A stretch of 51,489 nt of DNA from Lentisphaeria bacterium (GTDB lineage: Bacteria; Verrucomicrobiota; Lentisphaeria; Victivallales; Victivallaceae): contig JABLYX010000008.1 of NCBI GenBank assembly GCA_018265615.1, positions 64,813 to 116,301 of the forward strand. The letters run 5' to 3'. This document shows positions 15,897 through 24,419 of the stretch, piece by piece. Under the pieces are notes generated by a model. That model ran no database searches. It was not told the origin of the DNA and saw only the letters and a program-made list of their open reading frames with translations. Numbering within the stretch: position 1 is the stretch's first letter; every line of letters starts with the position of its first letter. The translations under genes were made by a program, and so were the position numbers.

Positions 15897-16802
15897 GGCG
15901 CGGGAGAGTTTCCGCAGCAGCTCTTCCCGCAGCTGCGCCAGCGTCTGATATTGCGAAGCCGGGCCGAATCCGTCCTGTACGATATTTGCCCCGAAGTCGT
16001 GAAGCAGCAGGCTTTCGAAGCAGCGGTCGGCAAGCTCGTTCCGGTTCATCTGGCCGAAGCAGCCGCCGAGCAGGAGCGGATCGAATGCAAAAAGGTCGAA
16101 GAGTACCGGCGGCAGTTCATATTCCGGCGGCGCCGCACAGGCGTCGGCGAAGTCGATGACATACAGCTTCCGGCTGTTTGAAATCAATACGTTATCGCCG
16201 GTCAGGTCGCCGTGGACAAAGCCGCGCCTCCGCCGCGGAAGCGCATTGAGGAAAGCGGTTCGTCCCTTCCGGAATGACTCCGGGAACGCGCTCCAGCGTT
16301 TGTTGTCCGCCGCCCGCCCGGCCGCATCGGGCGCATCCGGGCAGGGGGGAATGGCTTGCAGCTTTTCGAGAATCTCCCGCACCTGCCGTCCCGCGGCCTC
16401 TTTGCCGGAATCGGAGAGAAACGGCCGCGCCGCACCGAACTCAACGCCGTCGATCCGCTCCAGGATCAGGTAGCGGAACAGATAACGGTCGCGGATTTCA
16501 CCCGCCGCGACGACGGCCGGGGCCGCGGCTCCGGCCTTGCCTGCCTGTTCAAGGCCGTAACATTCCACTTTGTAATCGGCTGCCGTGTCAGGTCCGCTCT
16601 CAAGCGGGGCGAAAATCTTGACGATATGGCCGCCGCACCGGAAAACCGCATTGGTTCCGGGGCGGCAGTTCTCCGGCGGCACGGCGGGAAGGTGCTCGCG
16701 CCGGAGAATCTCCCGGACCAGCGGCCCGAACGCCTCCGGGGAGTGGAACACCCGCCCCCACGACTCCCAGCCGTCCAGTGTGTGCGTGAAAAGAGGATCC
16801 AT
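15891..16802 (-). CDS. Aminoglycoside phosphotransferase-like kinase
   Basis: A 303-residue protein of the APH/choline-kinase superfamily. The catalytic loop is VHGDLTGDNVLI (about residues 195-206) and the metal-binding motif VIDFADA (about 215-221). An upstream lysine region (GGHIVKIFAP) fits the ATP-binding lysine. Members phosphorylate small molecules, sugars or drugs; the substrate here is unknown and antibiotic resistance should not be assumed. It is the last gene of the guaA-rsmD-kinase-comM operon, six bases after comM. Confidence 0.8.
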   Translation of the reverse strand: MDPLFTHTLDGWESWGRVFHSPEAFGPLVREILRREHLPAVPPENCRPGTNAVFRCGGHIVKIFAPLESGPDTAADYKVECYGLEQAGKAGAAAPAVVAAGEIRDRYLFRYLILERIDGVEFGAARPFLSDSGKEAAGRQVREILEKLQAIPPCPDAPDAAGRAADNKRWSAFPESFRKGRTAFLNALPRRRRGFVHGDLTGDNVLISNSRKLYVIDFADACAAPPEYELPPVLFDLFAFDPLLLGGCFGQMNRNELADRCFESLLLHDFGANIVQDGFGPASQYQTLAQLREELLRKLSRAL

Positions 16803-16808
16803 AGGCGG

Positions 16809-18362
16809 CTATTCCGCCGGAAAGCCGGATTTGCGGTAGTTGATCGCTTCGAAGATGTGCTCGTCGCGGATTGCCGCGGAACCGGCGAGGTCCGCGATGG
16901 TCCGGGCGACTTTCAGGATCCGGTCGTAGGCGCGCGGGCTCAGCTTGAATTTTGTGATCGCCGTGCGCAGCAGCAGCGCGCTCGACGGGGCGAGCCGGCA
17001 GAAGTTCTGAAGGTCGCGGCTGCTCATTTGACTGTTGCAGTAAAGCGCGAACTTCCCGAGCCGTTCGCGCTGAATTGCGCGCGCTTTGATGACGCGTTCG
17101 CGGATCACCTCGCTCGATTCTCCGTCGGGAGCGGCCATTAACTCATCCTGAGAAAGCTGACGGACCGGGACCAGCAGGTCGATGCGATCCAGCAGCGGCC
17201 CCGAGATACGCTTCTGATAGCGCCGCTTCTCTTCGAGCTTGCAGGTGCAGCCGAGCTCATAGTCGCCGCGTCCGCACGGACACGGATTCATCGCGGCGCA
17301 GAGGATGAAGCGCGCCGGGAACGTGCAGCTTCCGGCGGCGCGGCTGACTGTGATAAGGCCGTTTTCGAGCGGCTGGCGCAGCACTTCCAGGACATTGCGC
17401 TTGAATTCCGGCAGTTCGTCGAGAAACAGCACACCGTTGTGCGCAAGGCTGATTTCGCCCGGCTTCGGATCGCGTCCGCCGCCGATCAGCCCGACGTCGC
17501 TGATCGTGTGGTGCGGCGCGCGGAACGGGCGGCGGTTCAACAGCGGCTGGCCGTCCGAAAGCAGGCCGAGCACGCTGTGGATCCGGCTCGTTTCAAGCGT
17601 CTCCTCGATCGTCATCGGCGGGAGAATTCCGGGCAGCCGCATGGAGATCATGGATTTGCCCGTCCCCGGACTCCCGTTCATCAGCAGGTTGTGGCCTCCG
17701 GCGGCGGCGATCTCCATCGCCCGGCGCGCCATCATCTGCCCTTTGACTTCGTCGAAGTCCGGCTCGCGCCCGGCGGCATGGCGGCCGGTGTATTCACGCA
17801 AATCGGCATGACAGGGCAACGCATTGCCGTCGAGCAGGATCGATACCGCGTCCCGCAGAGACGCCGCCGCATAGACCGGCATCCGGCCACCCGCCGCCAG
17901 CGCGGCTTCCTCGGCATTCGTCACAGGGACGATCAGCCCGGCAAGCTGATTCCGGCGCGCGAGGCAGTCTGCGATCGGCAGCGCCCCCTTGACCGGACGG
18001 ATCGAGCCGTCAAGCGCGAGTTCGCCGATCACCGCGTATTTTGCAAGTGTTTCCGGCGGAACCGTTCCGGTCGCGGCCAGCATACCGAGCGCGATCCCGA
18101 GGTCGAAGGCGCCGCCCTCCTTGCGGAGATCCGCCGGGGCGAGGTTCACAACCGTAAATCCTTTGGGCGGAAGAAAACAGGAGGACTGGATCGCGGAGCG
18201 CACCCGGTCGCGGCTCTCTCTGACCGCCATATCCGGCAGCCCCACGATCGAAACGGCGTTATCATTGCCGGCGCTCTTCTCCGACGCGGCGGCATTCACT
18301 TCAATCTCAACCGGATAAGCATCGATGCCGATGACGGCGGCGGAAAATGTCTTCGCTAGCAT
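16809..18362 (-). CDS. comM: YifB/ComM family Mg-chelatase-like AAA+ ATPase
   Basis: A 517-residue protein of standard length. ComM is a hexameric helicase that promotes branch migration during natural transformation. The N-terminal LonC-like domain (SIVGLPDMAVRESRDRVRSA) is followed by Walker A (GSPGTGKSM, about residue 231) and Walker B (GVLFLDELPEF, about 313). A cysteine cluster (CAAMNPCPCGRGDY ... CTC) and the C-terminal Mg-chelatase domain (SPRAYDRILKVARTIADL) complete it. It lies fourth in the guaA operon. No other competence gene is visible in the window. Confidence 0.95.
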   Translation of the reverse strand: MLAKTFSAAVIGIDAYPVEIEVNAAASEKSAGNDNAVSIVGLPDMAVRESRDRVRSAIQSSCFLPPKGFTVVNLAPADLRKEGGAFDLGIALGMLAATGTVPPETLAKYAVIGELALDGSIRPVKGALPIADCLARRNQLAGLIVPVTNAEEAALAAGGRMPVYAAASLRDAVSILLDGNALPCHADLREYTGRHAAGREPDFDEVKGQMMARRAMEIAAAGGHNLLMNGSPGTGKSMISMRLPGILPPMTIEETLETSRIHSVLGLLSDGQPLLNRRPFRAPHHTISDVGLIGGGRDPKPGEISLAHNGVLFLDELPEFKRNVLEVLRQPLENGLITVSRAAGSCTFPARFILCAAMNPCPCGRGDYELGCTCKLEEKRRYQKRISGPLLDRIDLLVPVRQLSQDELMAAPDGESSEVIRERVIKARAIQRERLGKFALYCNSQMSSRDLQNFCRLAPSSALLLRTAITKFKLSPRAYDRILKVARTIADLAGSAAIRDEHIFEAINYRKSGFPAE

Positions 18363-18382
18363 GGTCCGATTCCTTTTCCCGG

Positions 18383-19453
18383 CTACATGAATTTCGCAAT
18401 GCGCTTCAGATTGAAAAACCGCACGTCGCCATCCCCGTCCCTGATCCAGTCGGTCGGCTCCGAGGGCAGGTCGAAGGCGGCCATCCGCTCCCGCTGGTCG
18501 TCGGCACGGGCCGGAACCGCACGGACCGGAACCGGCTCAAGGTAGAGCCGGCCGTTCTCCGGGTCATAAGCTTCCGTGCGACGGTGCGGAAGCAGCGCCA
18601 TCCGGAGAAAGAAATGGGCAAGGAACATCCGTTCAAGCATTTCCGGCTCTTCGTCGTCCTCCAGGATTTCGCAGTCGACGGTCTCCTCGATCTGTCGCAG
18701 CGGATCGGCCGCATGCAGCACGCCGTCGATCCGGCGCGTGAATTTCGGATAGCCGGCGAGGATCTGGCGGCGGCGCTTCGGCCACTCCCGCCACAATGCA
18801 TCGGCCTCGCGGTCGAGTGCGCGGTCGTAAAAGAGTTCCGGGTCGGAAATTCCGCATGCCTCGATCAGCCGGAGCATGCGGTCGCGGTCAAGCGGTTCAC
18901 GCAGCTCCATTACAATGCGCCGCATCCGGTAGCCGCGAAAAAGCCGGTCGCAGGGCGAAGCCTTGCGGATCCCCATCGCATCGACCATGACGAATGCCTT
19001 GTTCTTCCTGTCATACAGGATGTTGCCGATGTGGAAGTCCGGATGGAACAATCCCGATTCGAGGATCTGCCGTACAAACGGAGCAAAGCGTCCGAGGAAC
19101 TTCGACGGATCCTCACCGTCGCGGACAAAGCGCGACCAGTAGTAATCCGCGACCGATTCCGAATCCGGCAGCGCGCGCGTAATGAGGCAGCCGCCGTTCG
19201 GGGAATCTCCGCAGGCGAGGTATTCGACAACCGGTATCCCGTTGGCACGCAACAATTCCGCGCTTTTCCACTCGCGATGGAACCGCGCCGCTCCGCGCCG
19301 GTCGCATTTCAGGAAATATTCACCGCAGCGCACCACGCGGCGAACCGGGTTCGCCTTGATCTCTTCCCCGGTTTCAAGCAGCATTTCAGGTGTGTCGCCA
19401 AGCTCGGCGCGCACGGCTTCGGAGGCGAATCGCCAGCGGTAACGGTTGGTCAT
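18383..19453 (-). CDS. Lipopolysaccharide (Kdo/WaaP-type) kinase-like protein
   Basis: A 356-residue protein-kinase-fold protein. It carries YFLKCDRRGAARFHREW near residue 46, matching the ATP-lysine region, and LFHPDFHIGNILYD at about residue 146, the catalytic loop of the lipopolysaccharide kinase (WaaP/KdkA/InaA) family. The metal-binding aspartate is in VMVDAMG. Such kinases phosphorylate heptose or Kdo of the lipopolysaccharide core on the inner face of the membrane, consistent with a Gram-negative envelope. The start codon overlaps the rsmD stop (ATGA), so they are translationally coupled. The long C-terminal part (about 200-356) is not recognised. Confidence 0.75.
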   Translation of the reverse strand: MTNRYRWRFASEAVRAELGDTPEMLLETGEEIKANPVRRVVRCGEYFLKCDRRGAARFHREWKSAELLRANGIPVVEYLACGDSPNGGCLITRALPDSESVADYYWSRFVRDGEDPSKFLGRFAPFVRQILESGLFHPDFHIGNILYDRKNKAFVMVDAMGIRKASPCDRLFRGYRMRRIVMELREPLDRDRMLRLIEACGISDPELFYDRALDREADALWREWPKRRRQILAGYPKFTRRIDGVLHAADPLRQIEETVDCEILEDDEEPEMLERMFLAHFFLRMALLPHRRTEAYDPENGRLYLEPVPVRAVPARADDQRERMAAFDLPSEPTDWIRDGDGDVRFFNLKRIAKFM

Positions 19454-20022
19454 GGCCGGATCTCCCCGAGCAGGAAGTCCGTTCCGCCGAATTTACGCAC
19501 CTGCAGCTTCGCGAGGTTCGGGCAGGCGAGAAAGGTTCCGGCGCTGCCGGGCGTATCCGGTATCTCCCAGACCAGCAGCGCGCCGGAGGCGAATACGCGG
19601 AAGCGTTCGTGCCCGAGTATCTGTTCAAAAAGCGCGGCTGATACGGGGTAGGGGGGATCCGCAAAAACAAGATCCGGCGAGGGAATCCGCCCGATATAGC
19701 CGGAGACATTCTCCGCGCTTGCGGCTATCACCCGGAATTCACAGTTGACCCCGGCTTTTTCCACCCGCGCGATATTCTCTTCGATCACCCGGATATGGCG
19801 CGGGTCCGATTCGACGAGGGCGGCGCTTGCGGCCCCCCGGCTCGCGGCTTCGAGCGCGAGCGCCCCCGAGCCTGCGCACAAATCGAGAATCGCGCTTCCC
19901 GCGATACGGCTCCCGATACTGTCAAAAAGCGCTTTGCGGGCGCGGCCGGCAGTCGGGCGCACCCCGATTCCGGGAGGCACGGCGAGCGTGATGTTGCGGG
20001 CGGCGCCGGCTATGATCTGCAT
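19450..20022 (-). CDS. rsmD: 16S rRNA (guanine966-N2)-methyltransferase
   Basis: A 190-residue RsmD. It methylates G966 of 16S rRNA using S-adenosylmethionine. The start at 20022 gives the usual opening MQIIAGAARN and has GAGG six bases upstream; an ATG seven codons earlier would overlap guaA. Motifs: RPTAGRARKALFDSI near residue 22, SAM-binding LDLCAGSGALALEA near 47, and catalytic FADPPYP near 124. It lies seven bases after guaA and is coupled to the following kinase gene. Confidence 0.95.
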   Translation of the reverse strand: MQIIAGAARNITLAVPPGIGVRPTAGRARKALFDSIGSRIAGSAILDLCAGSGALALEAASRGAASAALVESDPRHIRVIEENIARVEKAGVNCEFRVIAASAENVSGYIGRIPSPDLVFADPPYPVSAALFEQILGHERFRVFASGALLVWEIPDTPGSAGTFLACPNLAKLQVRKFGGTDFLLGEIRP

Positions 20023-20029
20023 GTCGGCC

Positions 20030-21571
20030 TCATTCCCACTCAATGGTCCCCGGCGGTTTGCTGGTGATGTCGTAGACCACCCGGTTCACGCCGTTGACCT
20101 CGTTGATGATGCGCGAGGAGATCCTGCCAAGCAGATCGTAGGGCAGCCGGACCCAGTCGGCGGTCATGCCGTCGGAGCTCTCGACCGCGCGCAGCGCAAC
20201 GACATAGTCGTAGGTGCGTTCATCACCCATCACGCCGACCGTGCGGATCGGCAGGAAGACCGCAAAGGTCTGCCAGACGCTGTAATAGAGCCCCGCTTTC
20301 TTGATTTCATCGACGACGATCTCATCCGCATCACGCAGGAGGTCGAGCGTCTCGCGGGTCATGGCTCCGAGATGGCGCACCGCGAGGCCCGGCCCCGGGA
20401 ACGGTTGGCGCATGACCACATCCTCCGGGAGTCCGAGCTGGCGGCCGACTTCACGGACCTCGTCCTTGAAGAGCCGTGACAGCGGTTCGAGAAGCTTGAA
20501 TTTCATCTCTTCGGGGAGTCCGCCGACATTGTGGTGGCTCTTGATCATCGCGGCGGGGTTCCCGTCGATCGGAACACTTTCGATCACATCGGGATAGGTG
20601 GTCCCCTGCGCGAGGAATTCGGCGTTCTCGATCCTGGCGGATGCATCGTCGAACACTTCGACGAATTCATTGCCGATGATTTTGCGCTTTTTCTCCGGTT
20701 CTTCGACGCCGGCAAGTCTGTCGAGGAAGCGGTCGGTCGCATCGATATAAATGAGCTTCATGTCGAAGTTGCGCCCGAAGAGCTGCTGCACACGCCCGGC
20801 TTCGTTCTTACGGAGCAAACCGTTGTTCACGAAAATGCAGTTCAACTGCCGTCCGATCGCCTTGTGGATCAGCGCGGCCGCGACGGAGGAATCGACGCCG
20901 CCCGAGAGCCCGAGGATCACGTTCGAGCTGCCGACCTTTTCGCGGATTTCGCGGACCTGCTGCTCGATGAACGACTCCATCGTCCAGTCGCCGCTGCATT
21001 TGCAGATGCGGCGGCAGAAGTTGCCGATGATGCTCTTGCCTTCGGGCGTGTGGACGACCTCGGGGTGGAACTGGATGCCGTAGATGTTGCGCGACGGCAT
21101 ATGCACCGCGCAGAATTCGGTGTTTCCGCTCGAACCGAGCACCCTGAAACCGCCCTCCGGCATCTTCGAGACTTTGTCGCCGTGGGACATCCAGACCTGG
21201 ATGCGCGGCGAGAGTCCCATGAAAAGCTCGCCCGGCTCGACGATGTCGAGCATCGCTTTGCCGTATTCGCGCGCTTTGCCGCGCGAGATCTCCCCGCCGA
21301 GGGTCTGGATCATGAGCTGGAGCCCGTAGCAGATGCCGAGAATCGGGATTCCGAGTTCGAAGATGGCCGGATCACACTTCGGCGCGTTCGGCGAATAGAC
21401 GCTGGACGGTCCGCCGGAGAGGATGATTCCTTTCGGATTTTCGGCCTTGATCGCATCCGCTTTCGTGTGGTACGGCATGATTTTGCTGTAGACCCGGCAT
21501 TCGCGGATCCGGCGCGCGATCAGCTGACTGTACTGGGAGCCGAAATCGAGGACGATAATCGTTTCACTCAT
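20030..21571 (-). CDS. guaA: GMP synthase (glutamine-hydrolysing)
   Basis: A 513-residue GuaA that converts XMP to GMP with glutamine and ATP. The N-terminal class I amidotransferase shows the nucleophile in GICYGLQLM (about residue 83) and the His/Glu pair in IQFHPEVVH (about 169). The ATP-pyrophosphatase domain follows with the loop LSGGVDSSV (about 224). The C-terminal dimerisation domain is intact to GTIEWE. It leads a five-gene minus-strand operon. The promoter lies at 21618-21646. The length is normal. Confidence 0.98.
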   Translation of the reverse strand: MSETIIVLDFGSQYSQLIARRIRECRVYSKIMPYHTKADAIKAENPKGIILSGGPSSVYSPNAPKCDPAIFELGIPILGICYGLQLMIQTLGGEISRGKAREYGKAMLDIVEPGELFMGLSPRIQVWMSHGDKVSKMPEGGFRVLGSSGNTEFCAVHMPSRNIYGIQFHPEVVHTPEGKSIIGNFCRRICKCSGDWTMESFIEQQVREIREKVGSSNVILGLSGGVDSSVAAALIHKAIGRQLNCIFVNNGLLRKNEAGRVQQLFGRNFDMKLIYIDATDRFLDRLAGVEEPEKKRKIIGNEFVEVFDDASARIENAEFLAQGTTYPDVIESVPIDGNPAAMIKSHHNVGGLPEEMKFKLLEPLSRLFKDEVREVGRQLGLPEDVVMRQPFPGPGLAVRHLGAMTRETLDLLRDADEIVVDEIKKAGLYYSVWQTFAVFLPIRTVGVMGDERTYDYVVALRAVESSDGMTADWVRLPYDLLGRISSRIINEVNGVNRVVYDITSKPPGTIEWE

Positions 21572-21617
21572 AGACGTGGCTTTCCTTGTGGAAGGTTCTT
21601 TACAATCACATTGTTCT

Positions 21618-21646
21618 AATATAGCACAAAAAAACGGGCTTTTAAA
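21618..21646 (-). promoter_or_regulatory. Promoter of the guaA operon
   Basis: On the minus strand TTTAAA (21641-21646), 17 bases including a seven-T run, then TATATT (21618-21623). It leaves a leader of about 40 bases before the guaA start at 21571, too short for a known purine riboswitch. Confidence 0.55.
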
Positions 21647-21717
21647 GGGAGCGGGCTTTCATTTTTCCCGTTTTCGGGATATAGTCTGTCATGGTACGCC
21701 TCAAACTGGAGATGAAT

Positions 21718-22821
21718 ATGAAGCAGTTCGATATCGGCTGTTATGATGAGAACATGAAAGAGCACGAGCTTCGGGAAGACGGATTCGTCTGGCTTGGAGC
21801 CGACGATCCGCGTTTCAGACTCGACGGATTTGCATTCCGGCGGCCGGGGGAGAAATTCCTGCGCGTGATTCCGGACCCGGTTCTGCCGGAAGCGGTTGTG
21901 AACCTCGGCAGACATACGTCGGGCGGTATGCTGACTTTCCGCACCGACAGCCGCCGCATCCGGCTCCGCGTGAAGCTCTCGGACCACAGCCAGCGGGAGC
22001 ACCAGGCACTGACCGGCTCCGGCGGTTTCGACCTTTACGCCGGTCCGGCCGGACACCGCCGTTTCATCGGCGTTACCCGTTACCCTTTCCCCGCGAATGA
22101 GTACGATGCCTTGCTGCTCGACCGCCCGGAGGGCGAATTCAACGAGTTTCAGCTGAATTGGCCGCTCTACAGCGGGGTGGAGGAGTTCCGGCTCGGCATC
22201 GGGGAGGGGGCGCGGCTCGAACTGCCGGGGCCGTGGCCCGACCCGTCGCCGCTGGTCGTCTACGGCAGCTCGATCACGCAGGGGGCGTGCGCATCGCGCC
22301 CGGGGTGTTCGTACACGGCGATCTTGAGCCGTGCGCTGAACCGGCCCGTCCTGAATTTCGGTTTTTCCGGCAACGGCAAGGGAGAGCCCGCCGTGATCGA
22401 CATGCTCGCGCGGGTCGAAGCTCCCCGGCTCTTCGTGCTCGACTATCAGGCGAACGCGGGGCTTGCGGGGATCCGCGACACGATTTCCGGCGCGGTTGAA
22501 ACGCTGCGCAGGGCGCATCCGGCAATTCCCGTGCTCGTCGTGAGCCAGATCCGCTGGAACCGCGAGCTGAACCGGGGCGGCAGTGATTTCCTCTATCCCG
22601 CCGATGAGGGAGAGGCGGTGCGGATTCAGCGCAATGAGGTCGAACGCCGCCGGGCGGCCGGGGATCGGCTCGTCTTCTTTTTTGAAGGCGCGTCGCTGAC
22701 CGGCCCGGACTGGCACGAATGCACGGTCGACGGGGTTCATCCGAGCGACCATGGATTTTTCCGGATGGCGGCGGGGCTGCTTCCGGTCATCAACGATATT
22801 TTAACTTTGACAGGTAATTGA
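21718..22821 (+). CDS. SGNH/GDSL hydrolase with N-terminal beta-sandwich
   Basis: A 367-residue esterase-type protein. The start at 21718 is chosen because GGAG lies six bases upstream; a start nine codons earlier has no ribosome site. The N-terminal half looks like the SGNH-hydrolase N-terminal domain (beta-rich, RFRLDGFAF... to about 175). The catalytic half has the serine block VVYGSSITQG (about 180), the asparagine/glycine block GFSGNGKG (about 217) and the Asp-His block DGVHPSDHGF (about 340). Family members deacetylate sugars or polysaccharides. There is no signal peptide. The gene ends one base before the prmA ATG, so the two are cotranscribed. Confidence 0.85.
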   Translation: MKQFDIGCYDENMKEHELREDGFVWLGADDPRFRLDGFAFRRPGEKFLRVIPDPVLPEAVVNLGRHTSGGMLTFRTDSRRIRLRVKLSDHSQREHQALTGSGGFDLYAGPAGHRRFIGVTRYPFPANEYDALLLDRPEGEFNEFQLNWPLYSGVEEFRLGIGEGARLELPGPWPDPSPLVVYGSSITQGACASRPGCSYTAILSRALNRPVLNFGFSGNGKGEPAVIDMLARVEAPRLFVLDYQANAGLAGIRDTISGAVETLRRAHPAIPVLVVSQIRWNRELNRGGSDFLYPADEGEAVRIQRNEVERRRAAGDRLVFFFEGASLTGPDWHECTVDGVHPSDHGFFRMAAGLLPVINDILTLTGN

Positions 22822-22822
22822 C

Positions 22823-23698
22823 ATGGATGATATGCTTTACTGCATCAAGCTCGTCGACGATTCGGACAACTTCGATCTCGCCGCTGAAATGCTCGCCGCG
22901 CTCGAACTCGAATCGAGCAGTTATGAAGACAGGGAGAGCAGGCGGGTCTACCACACTGTTTACGCCACCGACCAGGAGATGGCGCGCGAGAATCTCGCGG
23001 CGCTCGAAGTCGCGGTAAGGGAGTGGAAGCCGTTCGGGGTGCGTATCTCGGCGCTCGAACCGTTCGAGCTCAAAAAAGAGGACTGGGCCGAGGTCTGGAA
23101 AAAGTATTTCGACGTGATTCCGATTTCGGAGAAGCTCGTGATCAAGCCGAGTTGGCTCTCCGTGGAGCCGAAGCCGGGCCTCGCGATTGTGGAGCTCGAC
23201 CCCGGCATGAGCTTCGGCACCGGCCAGCATGCGACGACCTTTTACTGCCTGAAGGCGATCGACCGGCTCGCGGGGAAGGAGGGAGTACGGAGCATGCTCG
23301 ATGCGGGCTGCGGCTCCGGCATTCTCACCATCGCGGCGGCGCTGCTCGGATATGATCCGGTCGATGCGTTCGACAACGACCCCGATGCAGTGCGCATCGC
23401 GGCTGAAAATATCGGCCTGAACCATATTTCGAACGTAACTCCGGCAGTCGGGGATGCGGAGGTGTGGCAGAGCGGACGGCAGTACGACCTCGTCTGCGCA
23501 AACATCCTCGGCCACCTGCTCGTGCGGTTCCGGAACAACATCATAAGCTGGGTGCGCCCCGGAGGCTGCCTGACGCTCGCCGGCATCCTGTCGACCGAGT
23601 TCGACGGAGTCGCCGCCGCCTTCACGGAGCTCGGCTTCGAGGAGCTCGACCGCGAAACGCTGCGGGAGTGGACCAGCGGCCTCTTCCGCAAACGCTGA
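22823..23698 (+). CDS. prmA: Ribosomal protein L11 methyltransferase
   Basis: A 291-residue PrmA that trimethylates lysines and the N-terminus of ribosomal protein L11. The family features are LDPGMSFGTGQHATT (about residue 126), the SAM motif LDAGCGSGILTIAAA (about 155), and the catalytic segment VCANILGHLL (about 218) in the position of the usual N(I/L)xxxPL. The N-terminal L11-recognition domain is present. It follows the SGNH hydrolase after a single base. Confidence 0.92.
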   Translation: MDDMLYCIKLVDDSDNFDLAAEMLAALELESSSYEDRESRRVYHTVYATDQEMARENLAALEVAVREWKPFGVRISALEPFELKKEDWAEVWKKYFDVIPISEKLVIKPSWLSVEPKPGLAIVELDPGMSFGTGQHATTFYCLKAIDRLAGKEGVRSMLDAGCGSGILTIAAALLGYDPVDAFDNDPDAVRIAAENIGLNHISNVTPAVGDAEVWQSGRQYDLVCANILGHLLVRFRNNIISWVRPGGCLTLAGILSTEFDGVAAAFTELGFEELDRETLREWTSGLFRKR

Positions 23699-23705
23699 CG
23701 CCTTT

Positions 23706-23743
23706 TCCGGAGGGGAGTGCGCAAGGCTTTTTTCCCCTCCGGA
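23706..23743. terminator. Inverted repeat between convergent prmA and pseudopilin genes
   Basis: TCCGGAGGGG (23706-23715) and CCCCTCCGGA (23734-23743) are a perfect 10-bp inverted repeat with an 18-base loop that includes TTTTTT. It starts eight bases after the prmA stop. No T-run follows the outer stem, so either the inner AAGGC-TTTTTT structure or a Rho-assisted mechanism may end prmA transcription. On the minus strand it ends the pseudopilin operon. Confidence 0.5.
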
Positions 23744-23748
23744 CCCTC

Positions 23749-24399
23749 TCACCAGCCTTGATATTTGAACGGAACGCCGTCGGTGGTGATCCGTGCCGTT
23801 TCGACATGGCCATCGAGGAAGCCGGCCTGATTCGAGGCATTATGCCGCCCTTCGTTGATCGACCAGGCGCGGTAATCGAGGTTGCTGATCGAATTTCCGT
23901 AACAGTTGTAATCGAAAATGCCTCCGTTGCTTTTGCGCGCATCCGCGATGACGAGGGTTTGGCCCGGCAGCTTCGCCCGCGATTCCTTTTCCAGGTTTTC
24001 AACGAGCCCCCAGGTGTTATAGGCGTAGCTGTAGTTTGTCGCCCGGTTCGGTGCGGAAGGGCAGAAGAACACATTCGCCTCGCGCCGGATCAGGTCGGTC
24101 GAACCGTCCCACTCCTTCCAGTTGCCGGAGACGCCGCAATACGGCGCCATCTTCTGAAAGAAGAAGTTGCCGAGATTCATCCAGTCCGCCCAGCTGGAGT
24201 TGCCCTTGCTGTAGAACACGCCGTTGCTGTCGGCGAGGTACATGCTGTGTCCGTGCATGATCTGCCTGACGTTGCTCATGCAGCTTGAACCGCGGGCCCG
24301 CTCCCGCGCCTGGTTCAACGCCGGCAGCAGCATGGAGGCAAGAATCGCGATGATCGCAATCACAACGAGAAGCTCGATGAGAGTAAAATGCCTTTTCAT
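23749..24399 (-). CDS. Type II pseudopilin-like protein (cassette 1)
   Basis: A 216-residue protein with a prepilin N-terminus: a short MKRH leader, then FTLIELLVVIAIIAILASML with the conserved glutamate at position 5 of the mature form, and NQARERARGSSC after it. The C-terminus has an H-x-DGHVE-like element (QAGFLDGHVETA), as in the DUF1559-type proteins abundant in Planctomycetota and Lentisphaerota. These are expected to be cleaved by a prepilin peptidase and held in or across the envelope; their role is unsettled. It lies 20 bases downstream of the giant glycosidase and ends the minus-strand operon led by the GntR/LacI regulator. No secretion ATPase gene is nearby. Confidence 0.88.
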   Translation of the reverse strand: MKRHFTLIELLVVIAIIAILASMLLPALNQARERARGSSCMSNVRQIMHGHSMYLADSNGVFYSKGNSSWADWMNLGNFFFQKMAPYCGVSGNWKEWDGSTDLIRREANVFFCPSAPNRATNYSYAYNTWGLVENLEKESRAKLPGQTLVIADARKSNGGIFDYNCYGNSISNLDYRAWSINEGRHNASNQAGFLDGHVETARITTDGVPFKYQGW

Positions 24400-24419
24400 A
24401 TCCGGATTCCTTTCTGAAA

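Noticed and set aside
15891..16802. Aminoglycoside resistance determinant
   Set aside because: The fold matches APH kinases, but the family is broad and the gene is part of a housekeeping operon without mobile elements.
21572..21640. Purine riboswitch before guaA
   Set aside because: The leader after the predicted promoter is only about 40 bases and shows no three-way junction.
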